A stretch of 64,000 nt of DNA, taken from positions 2,294,001-2,358,000 of the forward strand of contig JAGFMI010000005.1 in NCBI GenBank assembly GCA_021030905.1. Reading direction: 5' to 3'. Under the pieces are notes generated by a model. The model did not search any database. It was not told where the DNA came from and saw nothing but the letters and a program-made list of their open reading frames with translations. The position numbers and the translations under genes were made by a program. Shown in pieces: positions 10,244-18,957 of the stretch (its first letter is position 1; each line of letters starts with the position of its first letter). The stretch is from Pyrenula massariospora (taxonomy: Eukaryota > Ascomycota > Eurotiomycetes > Pyrenulales > Pyrenulaceae).

Positions 10244-10702
10244 ATGCTCTCTGTTTCTAAGATCTTTTGCATATTTGCTCTCACCACGTTCTCGATCTCG
10301 GTTCCTACGAGGAATTTAAAAGGTTGGTGTTTCTGTCTTTTGTTCAACGCTTTCCCATCTAATTATGACAACTAAATAGTTCGCGACATCGAATACACCC
10401 GAGATCCATTATCGGGATGGGATACGCCTTTGCCTGATCGTGCTGTGGACGAAGCAGTCGAGCCTACTCCTCAGGCTGACCTTAAACGTGACATCGAATA
10501 TACCCGGGACCCGCTCTCTGGATGGGACACTCCGCTACCAGATCGTGCGGTTGACGAAGCTGTTGAGCCAACTCCTCAGGCAGATCTTAAGCGAGACAGC
10601 GATTACGTTCGATCCCCGCTATCCGGATGGGATGCTCCGCTGCCTGACCGAGCCGTGGATGAAGCTGTGGAGCCGACTCCCCAGGCGGACCTCAAAAATT
10701 AA
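10244..10702 (+). CDS. Secreted repetitive precursor peptide with Kex2 sites (putative dikaritin-type RiPP precursor)
   Basis: Two exons, 10244-10322 and 10380-10702 (57-bp intron, ends gttggt and aatag), give 133 residues. Residues 1-20 are a signal peptide rich in F, I, L and A that ends SISVPTR. The rest is three consecutive 35-residue units. Units 1 and 2 end in ADLKR, a KR Kex2 cleavage site; unit 3 ends ADLKN just before the stop. The N-terminal junction reads LKVR. The first 14 residues of each unit vary (DIEYTRDPLSGWDT twice, DSDYVRSPLSGWDA once), while the following 19 (from PLPDRAVDEAVEP on) are constant. One Tyr and one Trp per unit are conserved. Signal peptide, repeats, KR sites and a UstYa neighbour are the standard layout of dikaritin precursors. 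No WC-GQ-CW motif is present, which argues against an alpha-pheromone. The product is unknown. Confidence 0.8.
10385..10699 (+). repeat. Three tandem 105-bp units inside the precursor gene
   Basis: Units start at 10385, 10490 and 10595, each 35 codons. The DNA copies differ at many third positions (for example the codons for EAVEPTPQAD differ in all three), while the protein is nearly constant. This indicates old duplication plus selection on the peptide, not recent slippage. Confidence 0.95.
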
Positions 10703-11080
10703 GGATGCGGAAAGGAAGGTCATCGTCATTGCAATTTCATCAAAGATTCAACAGGGTGGTCTTGTATCTTCTAGCTTTGTAAATTTACTCGCGAAGTGCA
10801 AAATTCTGATGGAAATCGACGAATTTAGTCTTTAGTATAAGTCCTAGCTGGTTCTTGAGAATTCCTGTGATGTAGACAAACTAATTCTGAATAATCAAAA
10901 TTTAAACAAAGATGTCCGTTATAGTATGTGCACATCGAATATCACGACGCTACCTTCTGAAATATCTAGTAAGGCTGCAGAGATACCACACGTTATCGCT
11001 GAATTTGTCCTACAATGCAGAGAAAATAATAAACGGAACACGTTGCCGCCAATAATTAGCATCTATATGAGCCACTTCCC
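10703..11080. other. Convergent 3' region between precursor and UstYa genes
   Basis: This AT-rich 378-bp stretch contains the 3' ends of two converging genes. No coding frame is supported. An aataataaac run near 11025-11036 could serve as a polyadenylation element for one strand. Confidence 0.4.
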
Positions 11081-12030
11081 CTAAGCCATTAATCCCTTGT
11101 CTAACTTTTCAATCTTGTTCATGGTATCCTCCTTGAGCCATTTTGTTCTAGCCATCTCGGCATAGGGTGAGCCTTCAGGACAGAATCGGTATCGATCCAA
11201 TTCCCTGAAGCCATCCTCGTGAATCTCGCCTACATGTCGCCAGCAAGCGTGATGTTCGTCAGCGTAGGCCTCCAGCTGCGTCCAATCGCGGCACTTGCGG
11301 AACTGACCCAGGCCGGATTTTTGGTTCGGCTGGAAACCTGTGTAGCGAGGAGTGTCGTCGGCATCACACATGATTTCGTCGCGTAGCACGTTGAGGCAGT
11401 GAATTACATGCAGGTAGGGAGAACTTTGAGGGGCATTTTGCTTAAACTCTACTACTGCTGTCCGGATTGTTTTCTATTTGAATATAGTCAGCGATCCCTG
11501 TCTCAAGAAAACGTAATAAACAAAGCACATACCACGCAGTGCAGATTATGGTAGGCATTGATCAGATAGATCCCTTTATCCAGGTCCCAAGGGAAGCGTT
11601 GAGCCCGGGGAAGGCCCATTTCCTTTGCATAGGAATCGTCAAGGGCAATATTGCCTCGGTCGTAATTGGTCTTCTCCCAGATTTCATTTTGCTCTGTTTC
11701 GTTGGCGTAATCGGCCGTGTGCCATGCCCTTGGAGTGTTTCTCTCCAGACCAGCTTTTCCAAATGTGTGAGTAGCTAAATTCTACAGCGGCTCTAACTTC
11801 GACTTACCGAATTTTGATTTCTGAGGTACAACTACGGTAGAGCTAGTGCTGGAGGTGAAATAGGCCACGGAGAAGACATTCAGTAACAGAGAGAGCAGGA
11901 AAAGGATACTAAAGATGTGTTTGTGGAAGCGGCTTCGTCGTTGCTCTTCATGTATGTAGGACTTCTCCTGTTCATGGTCGAAGAAGTTGTCCCGGTAGGC
12001 AGACTCGTCTGAGGGCACTTGCTGATACAT
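11081..12030 (-). CDS. UstYa-family (DUF3328) oxidase
   Basis: Three exons (11808-12030, 11533-11753, 11081-11473) join in phase to 278 residues. After a charged cytosolic N-terminus comes one membrane helix (IFSILFLLSLLLNVFSVAYF, ~residues 39-58). The lumenal part begins KFAGLERNTPRAW and carries the two family-defining HxxHC motifs: HNLHC, ending exon 2, and HVIHC, in exon 3. The typical C-terminal CRDWTQLEAYADEHHACW follows. UstYa proteins are thought to perform oxidative cyclisation and related modification of dikaritin peptides in the secretory pathway. The gene converges on the repetitive precursor 379 bp away and is divergent from an MFS transporter. A nearer splice acceptor would shorten intron 1 from 54 to 33 bp and add seven residues; the longer intron is more usual for this genome. 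Only one UstYa gene is visible. Confidence 0.93.
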
Positions 12031-12804
12031 TGTGAATATTGACTTTGGGCAAGCAAAAATCTCATAGACTTAATGTTGAGGTAAATTGCATCAGTATTTC
12101 GTGAAGCCGAAAATCACAGTCTTCCACAGAGCGTTGTCCTTTTGCTTGAAGCGTTCTACGTGGCGTCATGGCTGTCTCCATGCCCCAGATTCGCTGAAAC
12201 ATGTTAAAGCAGCAAGGCGATCTTCCGCAGCCGCCTTATGCGCCACTTCATATAAGATGAGGTCGATTCGGAACGACCGAAGTCATCACAGCTTCTCCTT
12301 CGGGAAGAGATCGACTGGCGTAGGCAATCGGCAGAACTCCACGCAACTGATAAACCATGACATATCGACTGGCATTCAAATACTAGGAATCTGATTCTAG
12401 GCACCTTCCGGCGCAGTCCCCTGGCGACGCTGCAAACTAGCTGAGGTTTTGGCCCGATCTCTGACGTAGAATGGAAGTGGACCTGTGGAAGCCGTTGCCA
12501 CGTCTTACATGCGGCTACTGGTAGCGAATTGCAAGGAACAGGCGCGTGGGGAGGCGGTGCCAATGTCCAAAGCGAGCTTGCTTGTTCCGCTTACATGCAC
12601 GCGTTACATGGGTGTACGACGAAAATGAATGGAAGACGCAGAGTTATCGAATCGCTATGGAGAGAGGCGAGCAAATCCGCTGTTGTACGTACCATGACGT
12701 AGCCGTCAGGACTCACAAATTTTACAAACAACCTTTTTATTTCGATACCGGAATCTTCAGGCTTCTGGGGGTGTCAGGCATACAGAAGGAAATGCCCCCT
12801 GAGG
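12031..12804. promoter_or_regulatory. Shared divergent promoter of UstYa oxidase and MFS transporter
   Basis: This 774-bp region between divergent starts has no supported gene. Frames on both strands are short and overlapping. It is the second bidirectional promoter of the putative cluster, but no binding motif is identifiable. Confidence 0.4.
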
Positions 12805-14418
12805 ATGGAGAAGCCACTTGTGAACGGTCTCGAGGAACAAGTCGCACTACGTCCAGATCCTGTACTCCTGGTCTCTGAGGCGGAAGATGCTTCGGCCATT
12901 AATGAGAAGGTGGAAAGTCGGTCGACGGAAGAAGATGCAGATATCGTGGGCTTCGATGATCAAGACCCAGAGGACCCGCAGAACTGGCCATTATGGCGGA
13001 AATGGTCTATCGTGATACTGGTTGCTATCATGTTCATGCTTGTGTATGCTTCAATTCTTGTTACTGGGAGCTGAGATCTGACTATGTTGCAGCAATTTTG
13101 GAACCATCATTATTGTGCCAGCCGTCCCACAGGTTTTGGCAGAATTCAACGTTACAAATGGAATTTACACCACATTAATTGTGTCCATTTGGGAGCTGGG
13201 AGAAGGTTTTGGACCATTCTTTGTCGCTCCGCTGTCAGAATTATACGGTCGACTGCCCATTTACCATGGCGGCAATATCTTGTTCATCCTTTGCTTGGTA
13301 GCTTCTGCGTTGAGCACGAACGTTTCGATGCTTCTCGCATTTAGATTTCTCAGCGGATTGGTCGTCAGTTCTTCGACACTTGGACCAAGTATGACTGGCG
13401 ATCTCTTTCGGAAAGAACAACGGGGAACGGCGATGTCTATCGCAATGTCGATACCGTTAATCGGCCCCTTTACAGCTCCAGTAATTGGGGGTTTCATTGC
13501 GGAAGCTGGGGGATGGCGATGGACGATCTGGTTTGTCGCTATCGTTGTTGGAGTCGTCAGCGCTTTATCTGTCCTTCTCTTCCGTGAAACCTATAAAGTC
13601 AAGATCCTTCAGCGAAAGACTCGACGTTTGCGAGAACAGACCGGCAATCAATTTCTTCGGTCAAGGCATGAGGAGGCGACGAGAAACGATTCGTTCCTTC
13701 AATCTATGCTACGCCCGGCAAAGATGCTCTTTTGCTCACCAATTGTATCTATTGTATCATTCTACACGGCTCTCACCTATGGAATATCCTACCTCATCCT
13801 TACGACCCTCACAGTGCTTGTGGAGGAAATCTATCATTTCAGTACAGGCGCAGCAGGTATCGCCTTTCTTGGCAGAGGTATGATCAGTTCCTCCGCATAG
13901 ATTCAACATACTAACCATTCTCAGCTGTAGGGAATGTTGCTGGGATGGTCCTATACGGGCTTACGTCTGATCGTTATATCCGCTACAAAAAGGCGGCCGA
14001 AGGCTACCTGAAGCCCGAGCATCGCCTTCCACTCATGCTTCTCGGTGCGGCTTGCCTGCCAGCTGGCCTCTTCTTCTACGGCTGGACCGCCGAGCGCCAC
14101 GTTCACTGGATTGCACCGATTATTGGGACCGCCATTATTGGGTTCAGTATGTTGCTGACTATCTTACCGACCGAGAATTATCTCGTCGACGTACATGATT
14201 TGCACGGCGCTTCAGCAGTCGCTGCTGGTGTTATCCTACGAGCTCTCTTCGCGTCCTTGCTTCCCCTTGCAGGACCAGCTCTCTATGACTCTTTGGGATA
14301 TGGGTGGGGAAATTCCGTGCTAGCCTTCATCTCCATCGCATTTGTACCCCCACTCGTGATTCTGTGGCGTTTTGGGGAGAGGATTCGGGATAGCCCGCGC
14401 TTTCACCGAGGATTGTAG
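12805..14418 (+). CDS. MFS transporter, DHA1-type drug/proton antiporter
   Basis: Three exons (12805-13043, 13093-13877, 13925-14418) encode 505 residues. Introns are 49 and 47 bp (gtatgc and gtatga donors). The N-terminal ~70 residues are acidic and cytosolic, ending DPEDPQNWPLWRKW, the usual lead-in of fungal DHA1 transporters. Twelve hydrophobic segments follow. The motif A loop between helices 2 and 3 reads APLSELYGRLPIYHGG. The motif C region includes PVIGGFIAEAGGWRWTIW. A central loop with KTRRLREQTG separates the two halves. The protein probably exports a small molecule at the plasma membrane. Its position, head-to-head with the UstYa gene, suggests export of the cluster peptide or self-protection (inference). 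Confidence 0.92.
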
Positions 14419-15137
14419 AGCAGGCAGATATAGATATTAGGATCCTTTCGTATAGGCAAAATGGTTCTGGCAGACCGCTTTTTTTGTTGAGGCTCTGGTG
14501 ATGAGCAAAATGAGTTGCCTGATGCTTACTTATTTAAAATTAGTGCGATTCTGCAAACGTCTGCTGAAGGAGACGGACCTGCGCTACTTGAATACCTGTC
14601 TTCCTGAAGAGCAGAGGAGTCTAGAGGCGTGTATGCCGAGTACCTCTGAGCTTCAGGGCGGAAGGGCGGAAGGGTTTTTGGTCCATGTTGGCTTAGGTCA
14701 GGTTACTTGATTGATGCTTTTTTCTACCCTTCCCTCATGTCTGTCCGTCTCGACTAAAGTTACGGTGCGATCCACAATCAACGTTGCCCAATGTTCGCTC
14801 GTTGATCGCAACATGATATGGGTGAATGGACAATCCGGGTCGATTCGCGTCTTTTCCCCGCCAAACCATGTCGTCATTCGCTAACATCTTGAAGGACCTT
14901 CCTGTACGGCGTGATGCGGAGAATCGGTGTACGTACCGAATGGTGGACTCATATAGCCTGAACTCCGGATCTTGGTCTCCATGTTTCCTTAAAGAGGCAT
15001 GTTGCTATTGCCTTTACCCCGACCTTGACTATGCTGTACAACTGAGCATACATTAGAAATGACTTCAAATGGTGAGTGATGCCTAATGACCTTCATTTTC
15101 CTGCCCAGAGAACTTTTTGCCGTAAGTACTGCATTCC
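14419..15137. other. Intergenic region between MFS transporter and alpha-glucuronidase
   Basis: The 3' end of the transporter gene and the upstream region of the GH67 gene meet here. Open frames are short and show no conserved features. No carbon-catabolite or xylanolytic site can be named with confidence. Confidence 0.35.
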
Positions 15138-17642
15138 ATGATGCTTTCCCTTTTCATGCTTGTCCTCTCTCCTGTTGTCGCGGCAGAGAATGGTCTAAAT
15201 GCCTGGTTGCGTTATGCAACTCTGCAAAACATCACTGTACCTCCGACTTTACCATCTGATATCGTATCTCTAAACAGCACCGAGACAAGTCCAGTGAGTA
15301 CGGCAGGATTAGAGTTGCAGAGAGGCATCCAAGGTATCCTCGGCAAGAGCGTCGGGGTACGTCACCAGAACTGCAATGCTTCTACCATCCTCGTGGGCAC
15401 AATTGATGAATACACAAGTGCTTGCGGTAATCTTTCTTCTGTGCCGGATCTGGACGATGACGGTTTCTGGCTTAGTATCAAGAATGATACTGTGCAAATA
15501 CTCGGTCAGAATGAACGGGGCGCGCTCTATGGTGCATTTGAATACCTATCTATGCTTGCCCAGGGGAACTTCTCCCAGGTCACTTACGCCTCGAATCCGA
15601 ATGCGCCCATTCGGTGGGTAAACCAATGGGACAATCTGGACGGATCGATTGAACGCGGCTATGGTGGCCCCTCCATCTTCTTTCAGAACGGTGCGGTTGT
15701 GAGCAACCTCACCCGGGCAGCCCAGTATGCGCGCCTGCTAGCTTCTATTCGCGTGAATGCTGTCATCGTCAACAATGTCAACGCGAACGCCTCACTCCTG
15801 ACCCCACAGAACATTGACGGTCTAGGTAGAATGGCAGATGCTTTCCGACCATATGGTGTTCAGCTTGGCATATCCCTGAACTTTGCGTCTCCTCAATCGA
15901 TTGGCGGCCTTAGCACCTTTGATCCTCTTGATCCTTCTGTCATTGGATTCTGGAACAACGTCACAACCCAAATCTATAACCGTGTTCCAGACATGGCAGG
16001 ATATCTTGTCAAGGCAAACTCCGAAGGTCAACCCGGCCCATTGACTTATAACCGAACGCTGGCCCAAGGAGCCAACCTTTTCGCGAATGCCCTAAAACCT
16101 CATGGCGGTATCGTCATGTTTCGTGCGTTCGTTTACAATCAACTCAATGAATCAGATTGGAAGGCCGATCGTGCTAATGCTGCGGTGGAATTTTTCAAAG
16201 ACCTTGATGGTGAATTTGATGACAATGTTGTGGTTCAAATCAAGTATGGGCCAATCGATTTCCAAGTCCGCGAGCCTACGTCACCGTTGTTCGCCAATCT
16301 GCTCAATACGAACACCGCCATAGAGCTGCAAGTCACACAGGAGTATCTTGGCCAGCAATGCCACCTCTTTTACCATCCGCCGTTATGGAAGACCATCCTT
16401 GACTTTGACCTTCGAGTCGGCTCACAGCCATCAGTAGTTCGCGACATTATTTCCGGTCGGCGCTTCAACAGACCGCTTGGTGGATCAGCTGCTGTTGTCA
16501 ACGTCGGAACGAATACAACTTGGCTTGGAAGTCATCTTGCCATGTCGAATCTATATGCCTATGGTCGCCTGGCTTGGGATCCCACTCTCGACTCTGAGAG
16601 CGTTATTCAGGACTGGATCCGATTAACCTTCAACTCTGACCAGAATGTGATTGACACTATCAGTCAAATGTCCTTGGATTCGTGGCCTGCGTATGAAAGC
16701 TATAGCGGCAACCTCGGCATCCAGACCCTAACAGATATCTTGTATACTCACTTCGGCCCTAACCCAGCCTCTCAAGACAATAATGGATACGGCCAGTGGA
16801 CTCGAGCCGACCAGAAGACAATTGGGATGGACCGGACCGTTTCAAATGGCACCGGATTCTCTGGCCAGTACCCTCCCGAATTAGCCATCATGTATGAAAA
16901 CATCGAGACGACTCCTGATGATCTGCTCCTCTGGTTCCACCACGTCAACTACACCCAGCATCTTAAGTCCGGAGAGACCGTCATTCAGCACTTCTATAAC
17001 GCGCATTATTCTGGTGCTGAAATTGTACAGGCTTTTCCCGCAATGTGGTCATCCCTTGCTGGTAACATCGATGCTGAGCGTTTCAATAATGTACTCTTCC
17101 GTCTGAATTATCAAGCTGGCCACTCCATCGTCTGGCGCGACGCCATCAATAACTACTACTATAATCTGTCAGGAATACCAGATGATAGCGGCCGTGTGGG
17201 CAACCACCCATATCGTGTGGAAGCGGAAGACATGCGCCTAGAGGGATATAAAACGTACGCCGTCAGCCCATTTGAAATGGCTTCTGGCGCTACTGCCATT
17301 GTGACAACATCAAATGCTACAGCTGGAACCGCCATGGCGACTCTTGACTATCCTTCTGGGACATACAGCTTGGCAGTCAACTACTACGACCAAATCGGTG
17401 GTAGAGCTCAGTACGAAGTTTACCTCAACAACCAGACGATTGGGCGTTGGGCGGGCAATGCAGAAGACACGCTAGGCCATGCACCATCGACTTACCTTGA
17501 CGGGCATTCTGCGATCAGAATCACGTTTCCCAATGTCACTGTTGCGCAGGGTGATGTACTCAAAATTGTGGGAACGCCGGACGGGATTGAGCCGGCGCCT
17601 ATAGACTATGTTGCCGTGTTACCAGCAGGTGTCGTTGATTAG
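15138..17642 (+). CDS. aguA: Secreted GH67 alpha-glucuronidase
   Basis: A single exon of 834 residues, close to the ~840 of fungal AguA. Residues 1-17 (MMLSLFMLVLSPVVAAE) are a secretion signal. The GH67 N-terminal domain follows, then the (beta/alpha)8 catalytic core. By family correspondence the likely acid is Glu296 in VKANSEGQPGP. The catalytic pair appears to be Asp374 in KYGPIDFQVREP and Glu402 in IELQVTQEYLGQQ; the spacing of 28 residues matches the family. The C-terminal domain (NVLFRLNYQAGHSIVWRDAINNYYYN) ends with a carbohydrate-binding-like sandwich. There are many N-glycosylation sequons. The enzyme removes 4-O-methylglucuronic acid from xylo-oligosaccharides during plant hemicellulose breakdown. 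It follows the peptide cluster but has no obvious role in it. Confidence 0.96.
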   Translation: MMLSLFMLVLSPVVAAENGLNAWLRYATLQNITVPPTLPSDIVSLNSTETSPVSTAGLELQRGIQGILGKSVGVRHQNCNASTILVGTIDEYTSACGNLSSVPDLDDDGFWLSIKNDTVQILGQNERGALYGAFEYLSMLAQGNFSQVTYASNPNAPIRWVNQWDNLDGSIERGYGGPSIFFQNGAVVSNLTRAAQYARLLASIRVNAVIVNNVNANASLLTPQNIDGLGRMADAFRPYGVQLGISLNFASPQSIGGLSTFDPLDPSVIGFWNNVTTQIYNRVPDMAGYLVKANSEGQPGPLTYNRTLAQGANLFANALKPHGGIVMFRAFVYNQLNESDWKADRANAAVEFFKDLDGEFDDNVVVQIKYGPIDFQVREPTSPLFANLLNTNTAIELQVTQEYLGQQCHLFYHPPLWKTILDFDLRVGSQPSVVRDIISGRRFNRPLGGSAAVVNVGTNTTWLGSHLAMSNLYAYGRLAWDPTLDSESVIQDWIRLTFNSDQNVIDTISQMSLDSWPAYESYSGNLGIQTLTDILYTHFGPNPASQDNNGYGQWTRADQKTIGMDRTVSNGTGFSGQYPPELAIMYENIETTPDDLLLWFHHVNYTQHLKSGETVIQHFYNAHYSGAEIVQAFPAMWSSLAGNIDAERFNNVLFRLNYQAGHSIVWRDAINNYYYNLSGIPDDSGRVGNHPYRVEAEDMRLEGYKTYAVSPFEMASGATAIVTTSNATAGTAMATLDYPSGTYSLAVNYYDQIGGRAQYEVYLNNQTIGRWAGNAEDTLGHAPSTYLDGHSAIRITFPNVTVAQGDVLKIVGTPDGIEPAPIDYVAVLPAGVVD

Positions 17643-18295
17643 ACCGATATTTGACCCGAAAGGCGTGGACAGCGAATTGAAGCCGGATGTCAAAATTCGT
17701 GGCACATCTAATATACGTAAGGCTAATGCTAACAATCGGATACATCACGACTTCTGACACCCGGCATCGAACGGATCTTTCGAAGAAAATGAACGGACGG
17801 AAGTAAAATGTCTAGAGCTAAGAATGTCTTGAAATACTGTATATGCCAGAAGTTGAGATCGTGTGTATTGCTGTTCTAGAGGTGGATTTGTAAATAATAT
17901 CTAGGAATGGTTGCACGCCGTGTTCTGCATGCAAAGAAAAAAGCCGACCCCTCGGAGTTGAAACAAAATCGTTAATGGTGTTCCCTTTCGCCGTAAGGAA
18001 GTTTGGTCAGCTGGTTGTTTGTCCGAATCGACAGCAAAAGAAGGAAAGATAAGTCAGTAAGCTATCAGAGCAAATTGAAGGTAGACATTGTATAGGAAGT
18101 CGATAAAAATGATACTTAAAGTCCGTATCAGTGATCCAACCCTACAATTATCTTGCAGTACGTCTTAATCCTTTGATCATAACCCTTCGCATTCTTGCCG
18201 TTGTCGGTGTGCGCTCGTTGTCCAAGGCGCCAGTCTCAATTCAATACTCCTCACCTCAAGCCTATGTGCCGTATCATGCGAGGATCTTCAATCCT
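17643..18295. other. 3' region of the alpha-glucuronidase gene, no gene seen
   Basis: AT-rich noncoding sequence between two genes that end toward each other. A plus-strand open frame at 18131 is the shadow of the minus-strand gene that follows. Confidence 0.35.
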
Positions 18296-18867
18296 TCAGC
18301 CTCTACCGCCACTGAGTTCACGGCGGAACATACTCCATCTGGAGCCAAAGGGATCCTGTATTTTGTAAATAGTCTCTTTGCTGTATTTCGCGAGGTAAGC
18401 TACAGCTTCGCCAATACCTTGAAGTCGCCAGATGTCTTGACGGAAATAGGGCCAGAGGCGCGAGAGTAGCTCGAAGCGTAATGGAATCTCAACGTCACAC
18501 GAGCCGTAGCCGGTATCCCTTCTCCAAAGCATGTTATGTGGTCAACGCTTTCCGGTGCCCGATGGCTCATAAGAAGGCGGTTCGCGATTCCAAATTGCCA
18601 TTCTAAGTTCACCGCGAAGACGGTCTTGAGGAGCGAGTAGGGTGGGTTGACATTGGGGCGCACGTGGTTAAGGAGGAGGCTCCATAGGTCGAACTTGAAG
18701 AACTTTGGGCCCTACACTCAAATCAAGGTGCTGAGGTTTGGACGGAAGTTTTTTTAGCTGCTTTCCAAGATTTCTACCAATCTTGGAGAGATCATACTCG
18801 CTTGACAGGAGGTAACAGGGACCTGCATATATATGGTGTTGAGGGCGCCGGAAATAAGTCTTGGCAT
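18296..18867 (-). CDS. Small conserved-looking protein of unknown function (tentative model)
   Basis: The core is an open frame of 98 codons (18418-18711) that reads like real protein: GPKFFKFDLWSLLLNHV, NPPYSLLKTVFAVNLEWQFG, ESVDHITCFGEG. It starts right after a tag acceptor and ends at a gtattg donor. A model with exons 18778-18867, 18418-18711 and 18296-18355 keeps phase throughout and gives 147 residues. The first exon (MPRLISGALNTIYMQ) and the last (DPFGSRWSMFRRE) are less certain because both donors are weak. I do not recognise the family. The gene is head-to-head with NOC3, only 90 bp apart. It could also be a decaying fragment of a larger gene. Confidence 0.4.
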
Positions 18868-18957
18868 GCTTCGACGATGGTCAAAATTTAATGTCGGATT
18901 TTCCCGCACAAAGCCGATCCACACTCTCCGGCAGTCCACCTCCTACGTTTAACGGCG

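Noticed and set aside
10244-10702. Alpha-type mating pheromone precursor
   Set aside because: Signal peptide, repeats and KR sites would fit, but the units lack the WC...GQ-CW pheromone core and are too long, and the neighbour is a UstYa oxidase rather than a housekeeping gene.
11775-11807. 33-bp version of UstYa intron 1
   Set aside because: It is in phase, but shorter than any other intron in the window. The 54-bp version keeps phase too and gives the family-typical FAGL start of the lumenal domain.
15309-15497. Antisense open frame inside the alpha-glucuronidase
   Set aside because: It lies fully inside a conserved GH67 coding exon and has no features of its own; it is a shadow.
18131-18469. 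Plus-strand 112-codon frame
   Set aside because: It is antisense to the protein-like minus-strand frame at 18296-18711 and has no features of its own.
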